A DNA stretch of 45,502 bases from Acidobacteriota bacterium (GTDB lineage: Bacteria; Acidobacteriota; Thermoanaerobaculia; Multivoradales; J023), in NCBI GenBank assembly GCA_029263355.1, contig JAJCXQ010000746.1, positions 1 through 45,502 of the forward strand. The letters run 5' to 3'. Each line of letters starts with the position of its first letter. Within the stretch, counting starts at the first letter, position 1. Shown one piece after another: positions 23,343 to 30,770 of the stretch. The position numbers and the translations under genes are program-made. Under the pieces are notes generated by a model that worked only from the letters and a program-made list of their open reading frames with translations, searched no databases and was not told where the DNA came from.

Positions 23343-26006
23343 ATGAATCCCTCACTCTTCTGGTCGCAGGCTGGGTACTTCTGTTCACCGGCCAGGCACG
23401 TCTGTTCACCGGCCAGGCACGGCGTCATCAGCCTGGCTCTGGTGTTTTGTGGTGCGCTGCTCGGTTGTGGCGCCGAGCATGGCTCATGTGAAGTCTTGTC
23501 CCAAGCCGATCGCCATGCCGAAGCCGCCGGGGTTTGTAGCGCTGCGTTCACCGCGGATGGCGACGTTGATGCCGGTCTGGCGGCGGCTCGATCCCAGTTG
23601 GCCCTCGATCAAGACGACGCGGTGCTGGCTTGGCCGGAGCGGTTGACGGGTACCCGGCAACAGGCGGAAGCGTTGCGTCTGGCGGCCAGGGTCTGGCGGC
23701 GTCGAAACGATGTCGCGGCGGAGCGCTCAGCCCTCGAGCAAGCTCTAGAGATCGAGCGTTCGAAGGCTGAGCCGGCAGTGGGTGCAGCGGTCGATGCGTC
23801 CAAAGAGGCCTGGACGCTCTACCTTTTGGCATATCTCGAGTGGGGGCAGACCCGCTACCGACCGTCCCTCGCCTACGCGCTGGAATCTGCGGCTGCTGCT
23901 CGCCGTGAAGGTAACTCGTCGATAGAAAGCCTGGCCGTCGAGATTCAGCAAGGTGTGTTGTCCGCGGTGGGCGACTTGGACGGCGCGCGTGCGGTGCAGC
24001 AGCTGCGCCAGGCTCTGGTCGTCGAGCCCAGTCCTCAGGAAGCGGCCTTCATGCTCGCCCACGAAGGGCACTTGTGGCTCGACAGTGGGCGTCTGTCGAT
24101 GGCCCGCGACGCGACGTTGCGGGCCCTCGAGATCGCGGCCGATCACCCGGATCTCGGCAGCACCTTCTTTCGCTCCACCCACTTGAATCTGGTCGAGATT
24201 GCTTTGCAGCGTGGTGCGTTGGAGCGGGCTCGCCATCATCTCGACGCTGCCTGGGTGCACGCAGTCGAGCCCTCGACCTACTCCGACAGCGATCCTGACA
24301 GCGGCTCCGATGGTGCGGGCGACAACTCGCCCACGTCACTGCTCTTCTATCGTGCCTGGCTGGCACAGCAGGAAGAACGCTGGGACGATGCCGCCGGTGA
24401 TCTGACGACGGCGCTCGCGGCCTCTCCGGTGGCGGATTGGGTCTGGACCTTGCAACAGCAGTTGGGGCAAGTCGAGCAAGCTCGGGGTAACCCTGTTGCT
24501 GCCGAGGCCGCCTTTCGAGCGGCGATTGTCGAGATCGAAGCGATGCGCCAGGCGTTGGCCCTCGACACCCTCCAGCCGTGGCTGCTGGAGAAGAAGCGGC
24601 AGACCTTCGAAGCCCTCTTTCTGTTGTTGCTACATCAAGGTCGGTCCGACGAGGCGTTGGCGATTGTCGAGCGGGCTCGGGCACGGACGTTTCTCGACGC
24701 CTTCATTCGCGGCCTCGAAACAGCACGGGTTGATGTCGAAAGGATCGGCAACGGGTCACCGTCTGGGCCGCCTGAGGACGCGCCCCCTGGCCGTTCGGTC
24801 CAGGCCACTCAAGATCCTTCGGCGGCCGGCGCCAACGCGTTGGAGCGCCTGCGTGCGCTCGAAGCGCTGCTGCCGGCGGTAGCGACCGCGCCGTCTCGCA
24901 CGCCACGCCCGGTGCGCAATCTACGCGACGAGCTCGAGGGGCGGTCGGTGCTGAGCTACTTCGAGGCCGATGGCGAGCTCTGGTTATTGAGCGGTGTCGC
25001 CGGGGGCTGGCGCCCGATCGGTAACGCGGCAGAGATTGCAGCCCGGGTTGATACCTTTCTCGCCAGGTTGGACGACCGCGATCTGGCGGCGCAGTTGGGC
25101 GCTCAGTTGCTGCCGACGGACGTGTTACCGGTATCCGGTGAGACCGTCGCCATGGTCACCGACGGCGCCTTGGGACGTCTGCCGTTCGCTGCATTGCGCA
25201 TCGAAGGCCAGTACCTGGTCGAGCGCAATCCCATAACCTACGTACCCAGCCTGGAGGCGTTGGCAGCGTTCTTAGAACGTCCCCGTGGCGCGGTGGGGCC
25301 GCCGTTGGTGCTCGGCGATCCGTTGGGCGACTTGCCGGGTGCGCGAACCGAGGCGATTGCCGTGGCCGAGCTTGTTGGATCAACGCCTTGGCTCGGCGCT
25401 GCGGCCCGGCGGGGTCTGCTGGGTGCGCCGGCTCAGCCCGCCGTTTTACATCTCGCAACTCACACCGGCCTCGGTCCTGGCGGGCCGTGGATCGCCCTCG
25501 CTGATGGACCTCTGGCGGCCGACGCCTTAATCACCGCAGGCCTGGCGCCACGTCTCGCCGTGTTGGCGACCTGTGCCTCGGCGGCACGGCCAGGGCGCGA
25601 GATGTGGGGATCTCTCGGAGCAGTGTTTCTCGCTGCCGGCAGCGAGGCCGTGGTGGCGTCCTTGGTGTCGGTTCCCGATACCGTCGCGGCTGCCTTTGCT
25701 CTTGCCTTCTACCGCCACGGCGGCCTCGAAGCTCCGGTCGTAGCAGTGGCGAATGTGCAACGCAGACTCCTCACCCTGGATCGACCGGTCGCCGAGTGGG
25801 CGCCGTTTGTGGTGATGGGGCTCTCTTACTCAGCTCAGTCCAACCAACCCAAGGAGAACTCTCATGAAACAGTGGCTGAACGTGTTTTTTATCCTATGCG
25901 CGGCTCTGACTCTTTTCGGAGCCGGCTTGACCCTCGGTCAACTCGGCTGGTCGCCTCAGATCGTCGCGGCGCACCCTTGGCTGCCGGACCCTCTCGACGG
26001 TGGTGA
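23343..26006 (+). CDS. Lipoprotein TPR-CHAT protease (module B)
   Basis: The protein has 887 residues. A signal sequence ends in a lipobox (LVFCGALLGCG), so it is probably anchored by lipid at the cell surface or outer membrane. TPR-like helices cover ~100-480 (PVAAEAAFRAAIVEIEAMR). The CHAT domain has catalytic His707 in VLHLATHTG and Cys744 in LAVLATCAS, and ends at WAPFVVMGLSYSAQ. The following ~47 residues are read through the ribosome binding site and start of the next gene in another frame and are probably unconserved. A perfect 21-bp tandem duplication (23380-23421) repeats CSPARHV near the N-terminus. It shows no close identity to the module A CHAT protein. Confidence 0.87.
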   Translation: MNPSLFWSQAGYFCSPARHVCSPARHGVISLALVFCGALLGCGAEHGSCEVLSQADRHAEAAGVCSAAFTADGDVDAGLAAARSQLALDQDDAVLAWPERLTGTRQQAEALRLAARVWRRRNDVAAERSALEQALEIERSKAEPAVGAAVDASKEAWTLYLLAYLEWGQTRYRPSLAYALESAAAARREGNSSIESLAVEIQQGVLSAVGDLDGARAVQQLRQALVVEPSPQEAAFMLAHEGHLWLDSGRLSMARDATLRALEIAADHPDLGSTFFRSTHLNLVEIALQRGALERARHHLDAAWVHAVEPSTYSDSDPDSGSDGAGDNSPTSLLFYRAWLAQQEERWDDAAGDLTTALAASPVADWVWTLQQQLGQVEQARGNPVAAEAAFRAAIVEIEAMRQALALDTLQPWLLEKKRQTFEALFLLLLHQGRSDEALAIVERARARTFLDAFIRGLETARVDVERIGNGSPSGPPEDAPPGRSVQATQDPSAAGANALERLRALEALLPAVATAPSRTPRPVRNLRDELEGRSVLSYFEADGELWLLSGVAGGWRPIGNAAEIAARVDTFLARLDDRDLAAQLGAQLLPTDVLPVSGETVAMVTDGALGRLPFAALRIEGQYLVERNPITYVPSLEALAAFLERPRGAVGPPLVLGDPLGDLPGARTEAIAVAELVGSTPWLGAAARRGLLGAPAQPAVLHLATHTGLGPGGPWIALADGPLAADALITAGLAPRLAVLATCASAARPGREMWGSLGAVFLAAGSEAVVASLVSVPDTVAAAFALAFYRHGGLEAPVVAVANVQRRLLTLDRPVAEWAPFVVMGLSYSAQSNQPKENSHETVAERVFYPMRGSDSFRSRLDPRSTRLVASDRRGAPLAAGPSRRW
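23380..23421. repeat. Perfect 21-bp tandem duplication in the CHAT signal region
   Basis: TCTGTTCACCGGCCAGGCAC plus G occurs twice back to back (23380-23400, 23401-23421). It keeps the frame and duplicates seven residues ahead of the hydrophobic signal core. Confidence 0.9.
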
Positions 26007-26379
26007 CGGCTTCGGTGGTGACGGCTTCGGTGGTGACGGCGGATTTCTCACCTGGCAGCAGAACGAGGGCCAGTTGAAGATCTCCGTCGGCGGCCCCGAT
26101 CCGACTTATATCGGCTTGGCCAAGCTGGAGGACGAGAATGCATGGCTCGAGCACGGCGAAGGTGAAGTGTTGTATACCCCTGAAGTTGTTGTGCTCGATC
26201 TTGCGCCGGTCGAAAGCATGACGCTATTCCGATTGGTGCCGATCGGTAGCCTGGAAGAAGGCTTCTTCTTGCCATGTAATGATCCCGTCGCCAGATGTTT
26301 CCCGATTCGCCCGCCGTTGGATCCGCCGCGACCCGGCCAGCATTGGTTTGTGCCTGGCGCCGACCGTCAACTTCAATAA
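25864..26379 (+). CDS. Small exported protein with Gly-Gly-Asp-Gly-Phe repeats (unknown function)
   Basis: The protein has 171 residues. The N-terminal MKQWLNVFFILCAALTLFG is a signal peptide or anchor. Three in-frame 15-bp repeats (25999-26040) encode GGDGF units. A beta-rich part follows (FLTWQQNEGQLKISVGG; YTPEVVVLDLAPVESMTLF). Near the C-terminus two Cys residues (PCNDPVARCFP) could form a disulfide. AAGGAG about 8 bp upstream supports the ATG, although the start lies 143 bp inside the 3' end of the CHAT frame. It matches no family I know. Its position between CHAT protease and sigma factor makes it a candidate substrate or adaptor (inference). Confidence 0.75.
   Translation: MKQWLNVFFILCAALTLFGAGLTLGQLGWSPQIVAAHPWLPDPLDGGDGFGGDGFGGDGGFLTWQQNEGQLKISVGGPDPTYIGLAKLEDENAWLEHGEGEVLYTPEVVVLDLAPVESMTLFRLVPIGSLEEGFFLPCNDPVARCFPIRPPLDPPRPGQHWFVPGADRQLQ
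25999..26040. repeat. 15-bp in-frame tandem repeat (GGDGF units)
   Basis: GGTGGTGACGGCTTC is repeated at 25999, 26014 and 26029; the last unit is cut after 12 bases. Identity between units is complete, pointing to recent slippage or selection for a Gly/Asp-rich, possibly metal-binding, linker. Confidence 0.9.
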
Positions 26380-26395
26380 ATGGTCGGTTCTCGTT

Positions 26396-26460
26396 GAGAT
26401 GTGGTCGCTCCATGGTTTTGTTGAGATGTGTTCGCCCGAGAAGTTTCCGAGATGTGTTCG
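26396..26460. promoter_or_regulatory. Three direct repeats GAGATGTGKTCG upstream of the module B sigma gene
   Basis: Copies lie at 26396-26407, 26423-26434 and 26449-26460, with starts 27 and 26 bp apart. The first two are preceded by GTT. They sit in the 162-bp gap between the small exported protein gene and the sigma gene and end ~80 bp before its ATG. This is the pattern of a multi-site operator, but no cognate regulator is evident. Confidence 0.6.
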
Positions 26461-26541
26461 TTTAATCGGGTGAGCGTCGCCTCATCGTCTGAAGAGCTCA
26501 GTTCTGCAATGCCTCAACCGATCGATGGACGGTGAATCGCC

Positions 26542-27207
26542 ATGTTGACCACCACTCAGCCCTTTAATTCCAGCCCACGGTCGATGTCAGTGGTGACCGC
26601 ACCCGACAGAGTCGACAGGGTCAACCGGGTTGACAGGGTCAACCGGTTCGACGATCCCGAGACTGAGGCTCGCCAAGCGATCGCTCGGAGCGACTTCGAA
26701 TCCGCCCTGGAGGTGTTGATGGACGCCTTCGGAGGGGCGGTTTATCGTTATTGTCGGCATCTCGTGGGTGACGCCGAGCTGGCGGAAGAAGTCCACCAGA
26801 CCACGTTCATCCAGGCGTTCGACGGCCTCGGTGATTTTCGTGGCAACTCTTCCCTGCGAACCTGGCTGTTCGGCATTGCACGCCATCGTTGTTTTGATGC
26901 GGTCAAGATCCGACGTCGCCGAGATCGACGTTTCCAGCTCACCCATCGATTACCTGAGCGACCGTCGCCGGTGCCGTCGCCAGACGACCAGCTTTCTGCT
27001 CGCGACCATCTGAAGGCGCTGGCCGACTGCCTGTCGGCGCTGGGTCCGCGGGTGCGCGATGTCATCCTGTTACGCTTTCAGCAGGGGATGTCTTACGTCG
27101 AGATGGGGCAGCTCGGAGGTGAACAACCACCCGCCTTGCGCGCTCGTGTGGTGCGAGCACTGCCGGCCCTCAGGCAGTGTTTGGAAGCCAAAGGGGTGAC
27201 GCCATGA
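26542..27207 (+). CDS. ECF-type RNA polymerase sigma factor (module B)
   Basis: The protein has 221 residues. Region 2 reads YRYCRHLVGDAELAEEVHQT, then SLRTWLFGIARHRCFDAVK. Region 4 is LSALGPRVRDVILLRFQQGM with YVEMGQLGGEQPPALRARV as the helix-turn-helix. The N-terminal ~40 residues are an extension containing an 18-bp tandem duplication (from 26614) that encodes RVDRVN twice. An ATG at 26584 inside the extension is an alternative start. The stop overlaps the anti-sigma start (ATGA), so the two are translationally coupled. Confidence 0.9.
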   Translation: MLTTTQPFNSSPRSMSVVTAPDRVDRVNRVDRVNRFDDPETEARQAIARSDFESALEVLMDAFGGAVYRYCRHLVGDAELAEEVHQTTFIQAFDGLGDFRGNSSLRTWLFGIARHRCFDAVKIRRRRDRRFQLTHRLPERPSPVPSPDDQLSARDHLKALADCLSALGPRVRDVILLRFQQGMSYVEMGQLGGEQPPALRARVVRALPALRQCLEAKGVTP

Positions 27208-27902
27208 CCGACTGTCGACGGTTCGAGAGTGAAGGTCTCGAGCAGTTGGAGGCTGGGCTGCCGCTCGCTGAGCATTTCTCCTCCTGCCCCGAATGTGTGG
27301 AGCAACGGGCGTCCTATGAAGCGCTCATCCGAAGCCTCGGAGAGTTGGGCGCGGCGGAGCATCCTGCCGCCGATTGGAAGCAACAAGTGCGTCGACGTCT
27401 CCGCGACCGACGCGGGGAGCAGACCCAGCCGACGCAGCCGCTTCATCGTCGCCTATGGCCACCGGCTGCCTTGGCAGCCGCTGCAGCCTTGGCGGTGGTC
27501 GTTCTCGGTCCACGTTGGAGCGAATCGCCGGAGTTGGCCCTGGTAGGCCGCGTCGAGCAAGGGGAGGTCACCTTCCGTGGCGAGTCGGCGCGTCCCGGCG
27601 ACGTTTTGGTCCTAGACGCCGAAGGGGATCCGAATCAGCATCTCGAGCTCCGTCTTTACCGAAACAATCGGCAGTTGATCGCCCGTTGCCCGAGCTCAGA
27701 GATCAACCAAACGGTCTGTACAGCAAGCCGCGGTCGGCTTGGCTTGCGGGCAACTGCCGAAGCGGTCGGACGTTACCAGCCGGTCCTTCTACAGTCGCCC
27801 GAGGCCCTGCCCCCGCCGGCCGGTGATCTCGAAGTCGACCTCGAGGCGATCCTCGAAGCCGGCGGACGTGTCGAGCTCGGTGATGACATCATCGTCAGAT
27901 GA
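27204..27902 (+). CDS. Membrane-anchored zinc-finger anti-sigma factor (module B)
   Basis: The protein has 232 residues. The N-terminal ZAS motif is H24-x3-C28-x2-C31 (HFSSCPEC), with an extra Cys4. A basic stretch (RRRLRDRR) precedes one membrane helix at ~87-102 (PPAALAAAAALAVVVLG). The C-terminal ~130 residues are beta-rich (GEVTFRGESARPGDVLVLD; LELRLYRNNRQL) and end in acidic repeats (LEVDLEAILEAGGRVELGD). It has the same architecture as the module A anti-sigma but little obvious identity in the outer domain, so the two probably read different signals. The ATG at 27204 is fixed by the 4-bp overlap with the sigma gene. Confidence 0.85.
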   Translation: MTDCRRFESEGLEQLEAGLPLAEHFSSCPECVEQRASYEALIRSLGELGAAEHPAADWKQQVRRRLRDRRGEQTQPTQPLHRRLWPPAALAAAAALAVVVLGPRWSESPELALVGRVEQGEVTFRGESARPGDVLVLDAEGDPNQHLELRLYRNNRQLIARCPSSEINQTVCTASRGRLGLRATAEAVGRYQPVLLQSPEALPPPAGDLEVDLEAILEAGGRVELGDDIIVR

Positions 27903-27911
27903 AGCCCGGCC

Positions 27912-27959
27912 CAGGTGAAGGCCTGCCCAGGTGAAGCCCTATTCAGGTGAAGACCTATT
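27912..27959. repeat. 16-bp tandem repeat abutting the DM13 gene fragment
   Basis: CAGGTGAAG recurs at 27912, 27928 and 27944 at an exact 16-bp period. The next step of the period (27960) is the CAGTGGAG at the end of the DM13 fragment, so the array appears to have grown from, or into, the fragment's 3' edge. Confidence 0.75.
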
Positions 27960-28069
27960 CAGTGGAGATCCGACGCCACCCATAGCTTGGTGTACTTCTC
28001 GCAGTGGATCACGACGCTGTTGTAGTCGTCGAGCTCGGTGCCCGCGGGCAAGGCGACCTCGAAGCTGCC
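27959..28069 (-). pseudogene. 3' fragment of a second DM13-domain gene
   Basis: Bases 27960-28069 match 30129-30238 at about 93% (8 differences in 110 bases), in the same orientation. Read on the minus strand they encode GSFEVALPAGTELDDYNSV followed by the VIHCEKYTKLWVASDLH end and a stop, almost the exact C-terminus of the intact DM13 protein. The match stops at 28070, one base before the end of the darT-like stop codon. Everything 5' of this piece is missing, so it is a remnant. Confidence 0.85.
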
Positions 28070-28070
28070 C

Positions 28071-29060
28071 TTAGAACGGTAACCGGTCAATCAGGAACGG
28101 AGCTTCATGGGCGAGATGCCCATGCAAGAAGATCCGGCACACATACTCGCCATCTTCGAATTTTAGTTCGTCCCACTTCCATTTGGACCCGAGGTCCAAA
28201 TTGGTCTCACCCCAGTCGTAGACGATTTTTCCGCTGGACGTTCGCTCGACCTGCAGCCGAACGGGGATCAGCTTACTTGAGACGTGGTGAAATTCTACTT
28301 CGATGTGGTCCGGCCCGGCATTCACTTCGTTTACGTAAGGCCACTTGTTGTAGAAAATCCCAGGCTTGGAGTAGACGCGAACCCGCTTCTCCCAGCTAGA
28401 TCGAGAATGTCCGGCTAGATGGAGGAGTGTGGCTCTCTCTGCTGACGAGCGGCACATGATCGCCTGAAGACTTCGTTCGATTGGCATCGGAGACTGCGCC
28501 AATACTTCTGCACACCGGCAGCGCTTGATTTCGTCTCCATCGTCGTGACTCCATGGACCATCGTGATAAACTTTCTTCCAGTCGATTTCTTGGAAAAAGG
28601 CATCATTGTTCCCTACCCGCGTCTGCCCGCCTAGTCGCTGCAGATTGCCATTCGAGAAGTGAACATCCTCCTCAAGTAGGACGGATGCACCGTCAAATAC
28701 TAACATCGCCAAGATCGGAGCGTGGGCTTGGTTGCTGTAGAGTTGACCCTCCGCTCGGACTCCTTCGACGTGGAACTGTGTAGGATTCAGGGGCCGGAAG
28801 TACAGCCGGACCCGATCGTGCGCCAAGGCAGTAGTTGAAACCACAGATGGTGCTGCGATATCAGGCCGATCTGGGGATTGCTCGTTAGCATCGTTCCGTG
28901 AAAGAACTGATCCTGCTTTAAGGATTTCTGCGGCTGTTTGTACTGGCTCGTGCCGAAACAATCGGGGTGGCCAATCTCCTCGATATGGGTACCTGCCTGG
29001 TCGGAGTTCCTTCGACCACACCGTAATGTGTCGTTCAAACAGATCGGCACTTATGCCCAC
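28071..29060 (-). CDS. DarT-like (DUF4433) ADP-ribosyltransferase toxin
   Basis: The protein has 329 residues. STTALAHDRVRLYFRPLNPTQ (~75-95) is the conserved NAD-binding block of DarT, followed by FSNGNLQ and TRVGNNDAFFQEIDW, which align with the family's DGN and substrate-loop region. AEVLAQSPMP (~184-193) carries the Glu that is catalytic in DarT. DarT adds ADP-ribose to thymidine in single-stranded DNA. The last ~100 residues (SGKIVYDWGETNLDL and on) are a beta-rich extension beyond the core. The start is GTG and overlaps the macrodomain gene by 10 bp. The stop codon sits exactly at the junction with the DM13 fragment. The region is visibly richer in A/T than its neighbours, consistent with transfer. 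Confidence 0.8.
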   Translation of the reverse strand: MGISADLFERHITVWSKELRPGRYPYRGDWPPRLFRHEPVQTAAEILKAGSVLSRNDANEQSPDRPDIAAPSVVSTTALAHDRVRLYFRPLNPTQFHVEGVRAEGQLYSNQAHAPILAMLVFDGASVLLEEDVHFSNGNLQRLGGQTRVGNNDAFFQEIDWKKVYHDGPWSHDDGDEIKRCRCAEVLAQSPMPIERSLQAIMCRSSAERATLLHLAGHSRSSWEKRVRVYSKPGIFYNKWPYVNEVNAGPDHIEVEFHHVSSKLIPVRLQVERTSSGKIVYDWGETNLDLGSKWKWDELKFEDGEYVCRIFLHGHLAHEAPFLIDRLPF

Positions 29061-29956
29061 GGCAGGACGCTCTGGTGAGAGTCGCTGGCACTCTGGGTGA
29101 GGCCATGCCTCTCCACCAACTCGACGCCTGTCTTGTGCGGGCCGTTTTTCGGCTGGAGAACCAATGGCCGGACGAAGGGTAGAGTCGAGATGACGCCAAA
29201 CAGGTAGTACGCTTCACTTCGCGCTACGCCTGCCATTTCTTGTCGAGTTAATGGACCCTTTAGCAATAATGCCCAGACGTCTACCAGTTCTGACGCCTGA
29301 ATGAGACTCACTCTATCGCCGTTAGCCGATCTGCGGATCTCTAAGTCGCCGCTGTCGTCGCGGAGTTTTGCCCAGAAGTGGGTACCATTGGTGACGGTAG
29401 TAAACATGCCGTTGCGGGCGACCGTGATCTGTCTAAGGGCCTCGAGAAAACCCTCGTAGCTCCGTTTGAAGGGTGCCGCGTCGCCATTTGCATGGTGTTC
29501 CGGTTGCCCAATATTCTGGTGGTAGTCATGAATGTAGACCGGGATCGGCAATGGGCATAGATATCGCTCCATTATCGGCTTGACTTGGGTCCCCCAGTCG
29601 AGACCTCCGTTCCCGCATCCGAGGCAAGGAAATGAGATTTCGGTAATGCCCCGCTCTTCGTAGCTGTCCACGAACTTCTGAAGCCCCGCCTCAACATAGG
29701 AAAGCTCGGAGGGACGACGCCACGTGGTTTTGGTGGGCAGGTTGAGAACCCACTGGCCGTTTCCCTTCCACAGCCAGAGTTGGCCAATCTCGAATTTGCC
29801 CGCTTTGCACAATTCGCGGTATCGCCGGTACATTTTTGGGTACCGCTCTTTGTATGCTTTAGCGATCCCCTTCCCCATCACGCCAACGGTGTTGACCGTA
29901 TTCACTACCGTCTGTGTGTGAGCGTCCAAAATGCTCGTATGTGCATACGTCAGCAT
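29051..29956 (-). CDS. DarG-like macrodomain antitoxin
   Basis: The protein has 301 residues. Residues 1-150 form a macrodomain of the DarG type: VVNTVNTVGVMGKGIAKAYK, then LNLPTKTTWRRPS and FPCLGCGNGGLDW, the ADP-ribose-binding loops. DarG removes ADP-ribose from DNA and neutralises DarT. The C-terminal half (~165-301; FTTVTNGTHFWAKLRDDSG, LLLKGPLTRQEMAGVARSE) is a separate domain that may bind the toxin. The antitoxin gene precedes the toxin gene, the reverse of the usual darT-darG order. The 171-bp upstream gap to the DM13 gene probably holds the promoter. Confidence 0.82.
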   Translation of the reverse strand: MLTYAHTSILDAHTQTVVNTVNTVGVMGKGIAKAYKERYPKMYRRYRELCKAGKFEIGQLWLWKGNGQWVLNLPTKTTWRRPSELSYVEAGLQKFVDSYEERGITEISFPCLGCGNGGLDWGTQVKPIMERYLCPLPIPVYIHDYHQNIGQPEHHANGDAAPFKRSYEGFLEALRQITVARNGMFTTVTNGTHFWAKLRDDSGDLEIRRSANGDRVSLIQASELVDVWALLLKGPLTRQEMAGVARSEAYYLFGVISTLPFVRPLVLQPKNGPHKTGVELVERHGLTQSASDSHQSVLPWA

Positions 29957-30127
29957 ACAGGTGCCCTTTCAAGAAAGACCATGTTCTTGACCAAGAGAGT
30001 GATGCGTCACAGTCACATAATACCAGGTGCCTGCTACTTTGATCGCGGTGCCAAGCAAGCATCCACTCCTGCCCTACAGGCATCGTGCCGTGGCGCCGAC
30101 ATCGTAGTCCAGTGAAACACGGTCCAG

Positions 30128-30568
30128 TCAGTGGAGATCCGACGCCACCCACAGCTTGGTGTATTTTTCGCAGTGGATCAGGACGCTGTTGTAGTCGTCG
30201 AGATTGGTGCCGGCGGGCAAAGCGACCTCGAAGCTGCCGCTGATTTTGGGCAGCTCTGCGACCAAGAGTGACTTGGTGATGGCGTTCTTGTTCTCCGCCG
30301 CGCTCGCCGTCAGCGGGGACAGGAAGATCTTCAGGTCGGGAGCTTTTTTAGTTTTGAAGTCGTCACTGACCTCGAACACCAGATTGCCGCCAACGTCTGT
30401 GATCTTCCAAGTACCGCTCGCAGATTGGGTCTTCTTGGTCCAGGATCCCTGGGCTACCGCGTTGCTGTCGGTGGCGGCGAGCTGGCTGCCGGCAGCCAAG
30501 AACACCAACAAGAAGACGGTCAGGGCGGTGACGAAGCGAAAGCGATGCGCGTGATTCAAGAGGGTCAT
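30128..30568 (-). CDS. Exported DM13-domain protein
   Basis: The protein has 146 residues. A signal peptide (FVTALTVFLLVFLAAGSQLAA) is followed by a single DM13 domain: GSWTKKTQSASGTWKITDV, LKIFLSPLTA, and LDDYNSVLIHCEKYTKLW with the conserved Cys. DM13 domains are proposed to be redox or electron-transfer modules using this Cys. Here the protein is small and freestanding. The ATG at 30568 has AAGGAA about 7 bp upstream and is preferred over the more upstream start at 30691. Its last 37 codons are duplicated as the fragment at 27959-28069. Confidence 0.85.
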   Translation of the reverse strand: MTLLNHAHRFRFVTALTVFLLVFLAAGSQLAATDSNAVAQGSWTKKTQSASGTWKITDVGGNLVFEVSDDFKTKKAPDLKIFLSPLTASAAENKNAITKSLLVAELPKISGSFEVALPAGTNLDDYNSVLIHCEKYTKLWVASDLH

Positions 30569-30770
30569 ATCAAGTTCCTTTCGAAACGAAGTCTTGGATG
30601 GATGAAATCGAATGCCTGCCTGGAATGTCATGTATTGAATGCCTGACGGCGGATGCCTGTTACAGCACTTTTCGCTTTCCACCGCCAACAAGTAACATCA
30701 TGGGCCGGATTATCTCAACATGCCGTGTCTCCTCGGTTGGGCTCACGGCGCCAGCATCGTCGAGGAAGCC

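Noticed and set aside
28070..30128. Insertion sequence or integrative element carrying the DarTG-like pair
   Set aside because: No transposase, integrase or terminal inverted repeats; the flanking copies are gene fragments diverged by ~7%, not target-site duplications.
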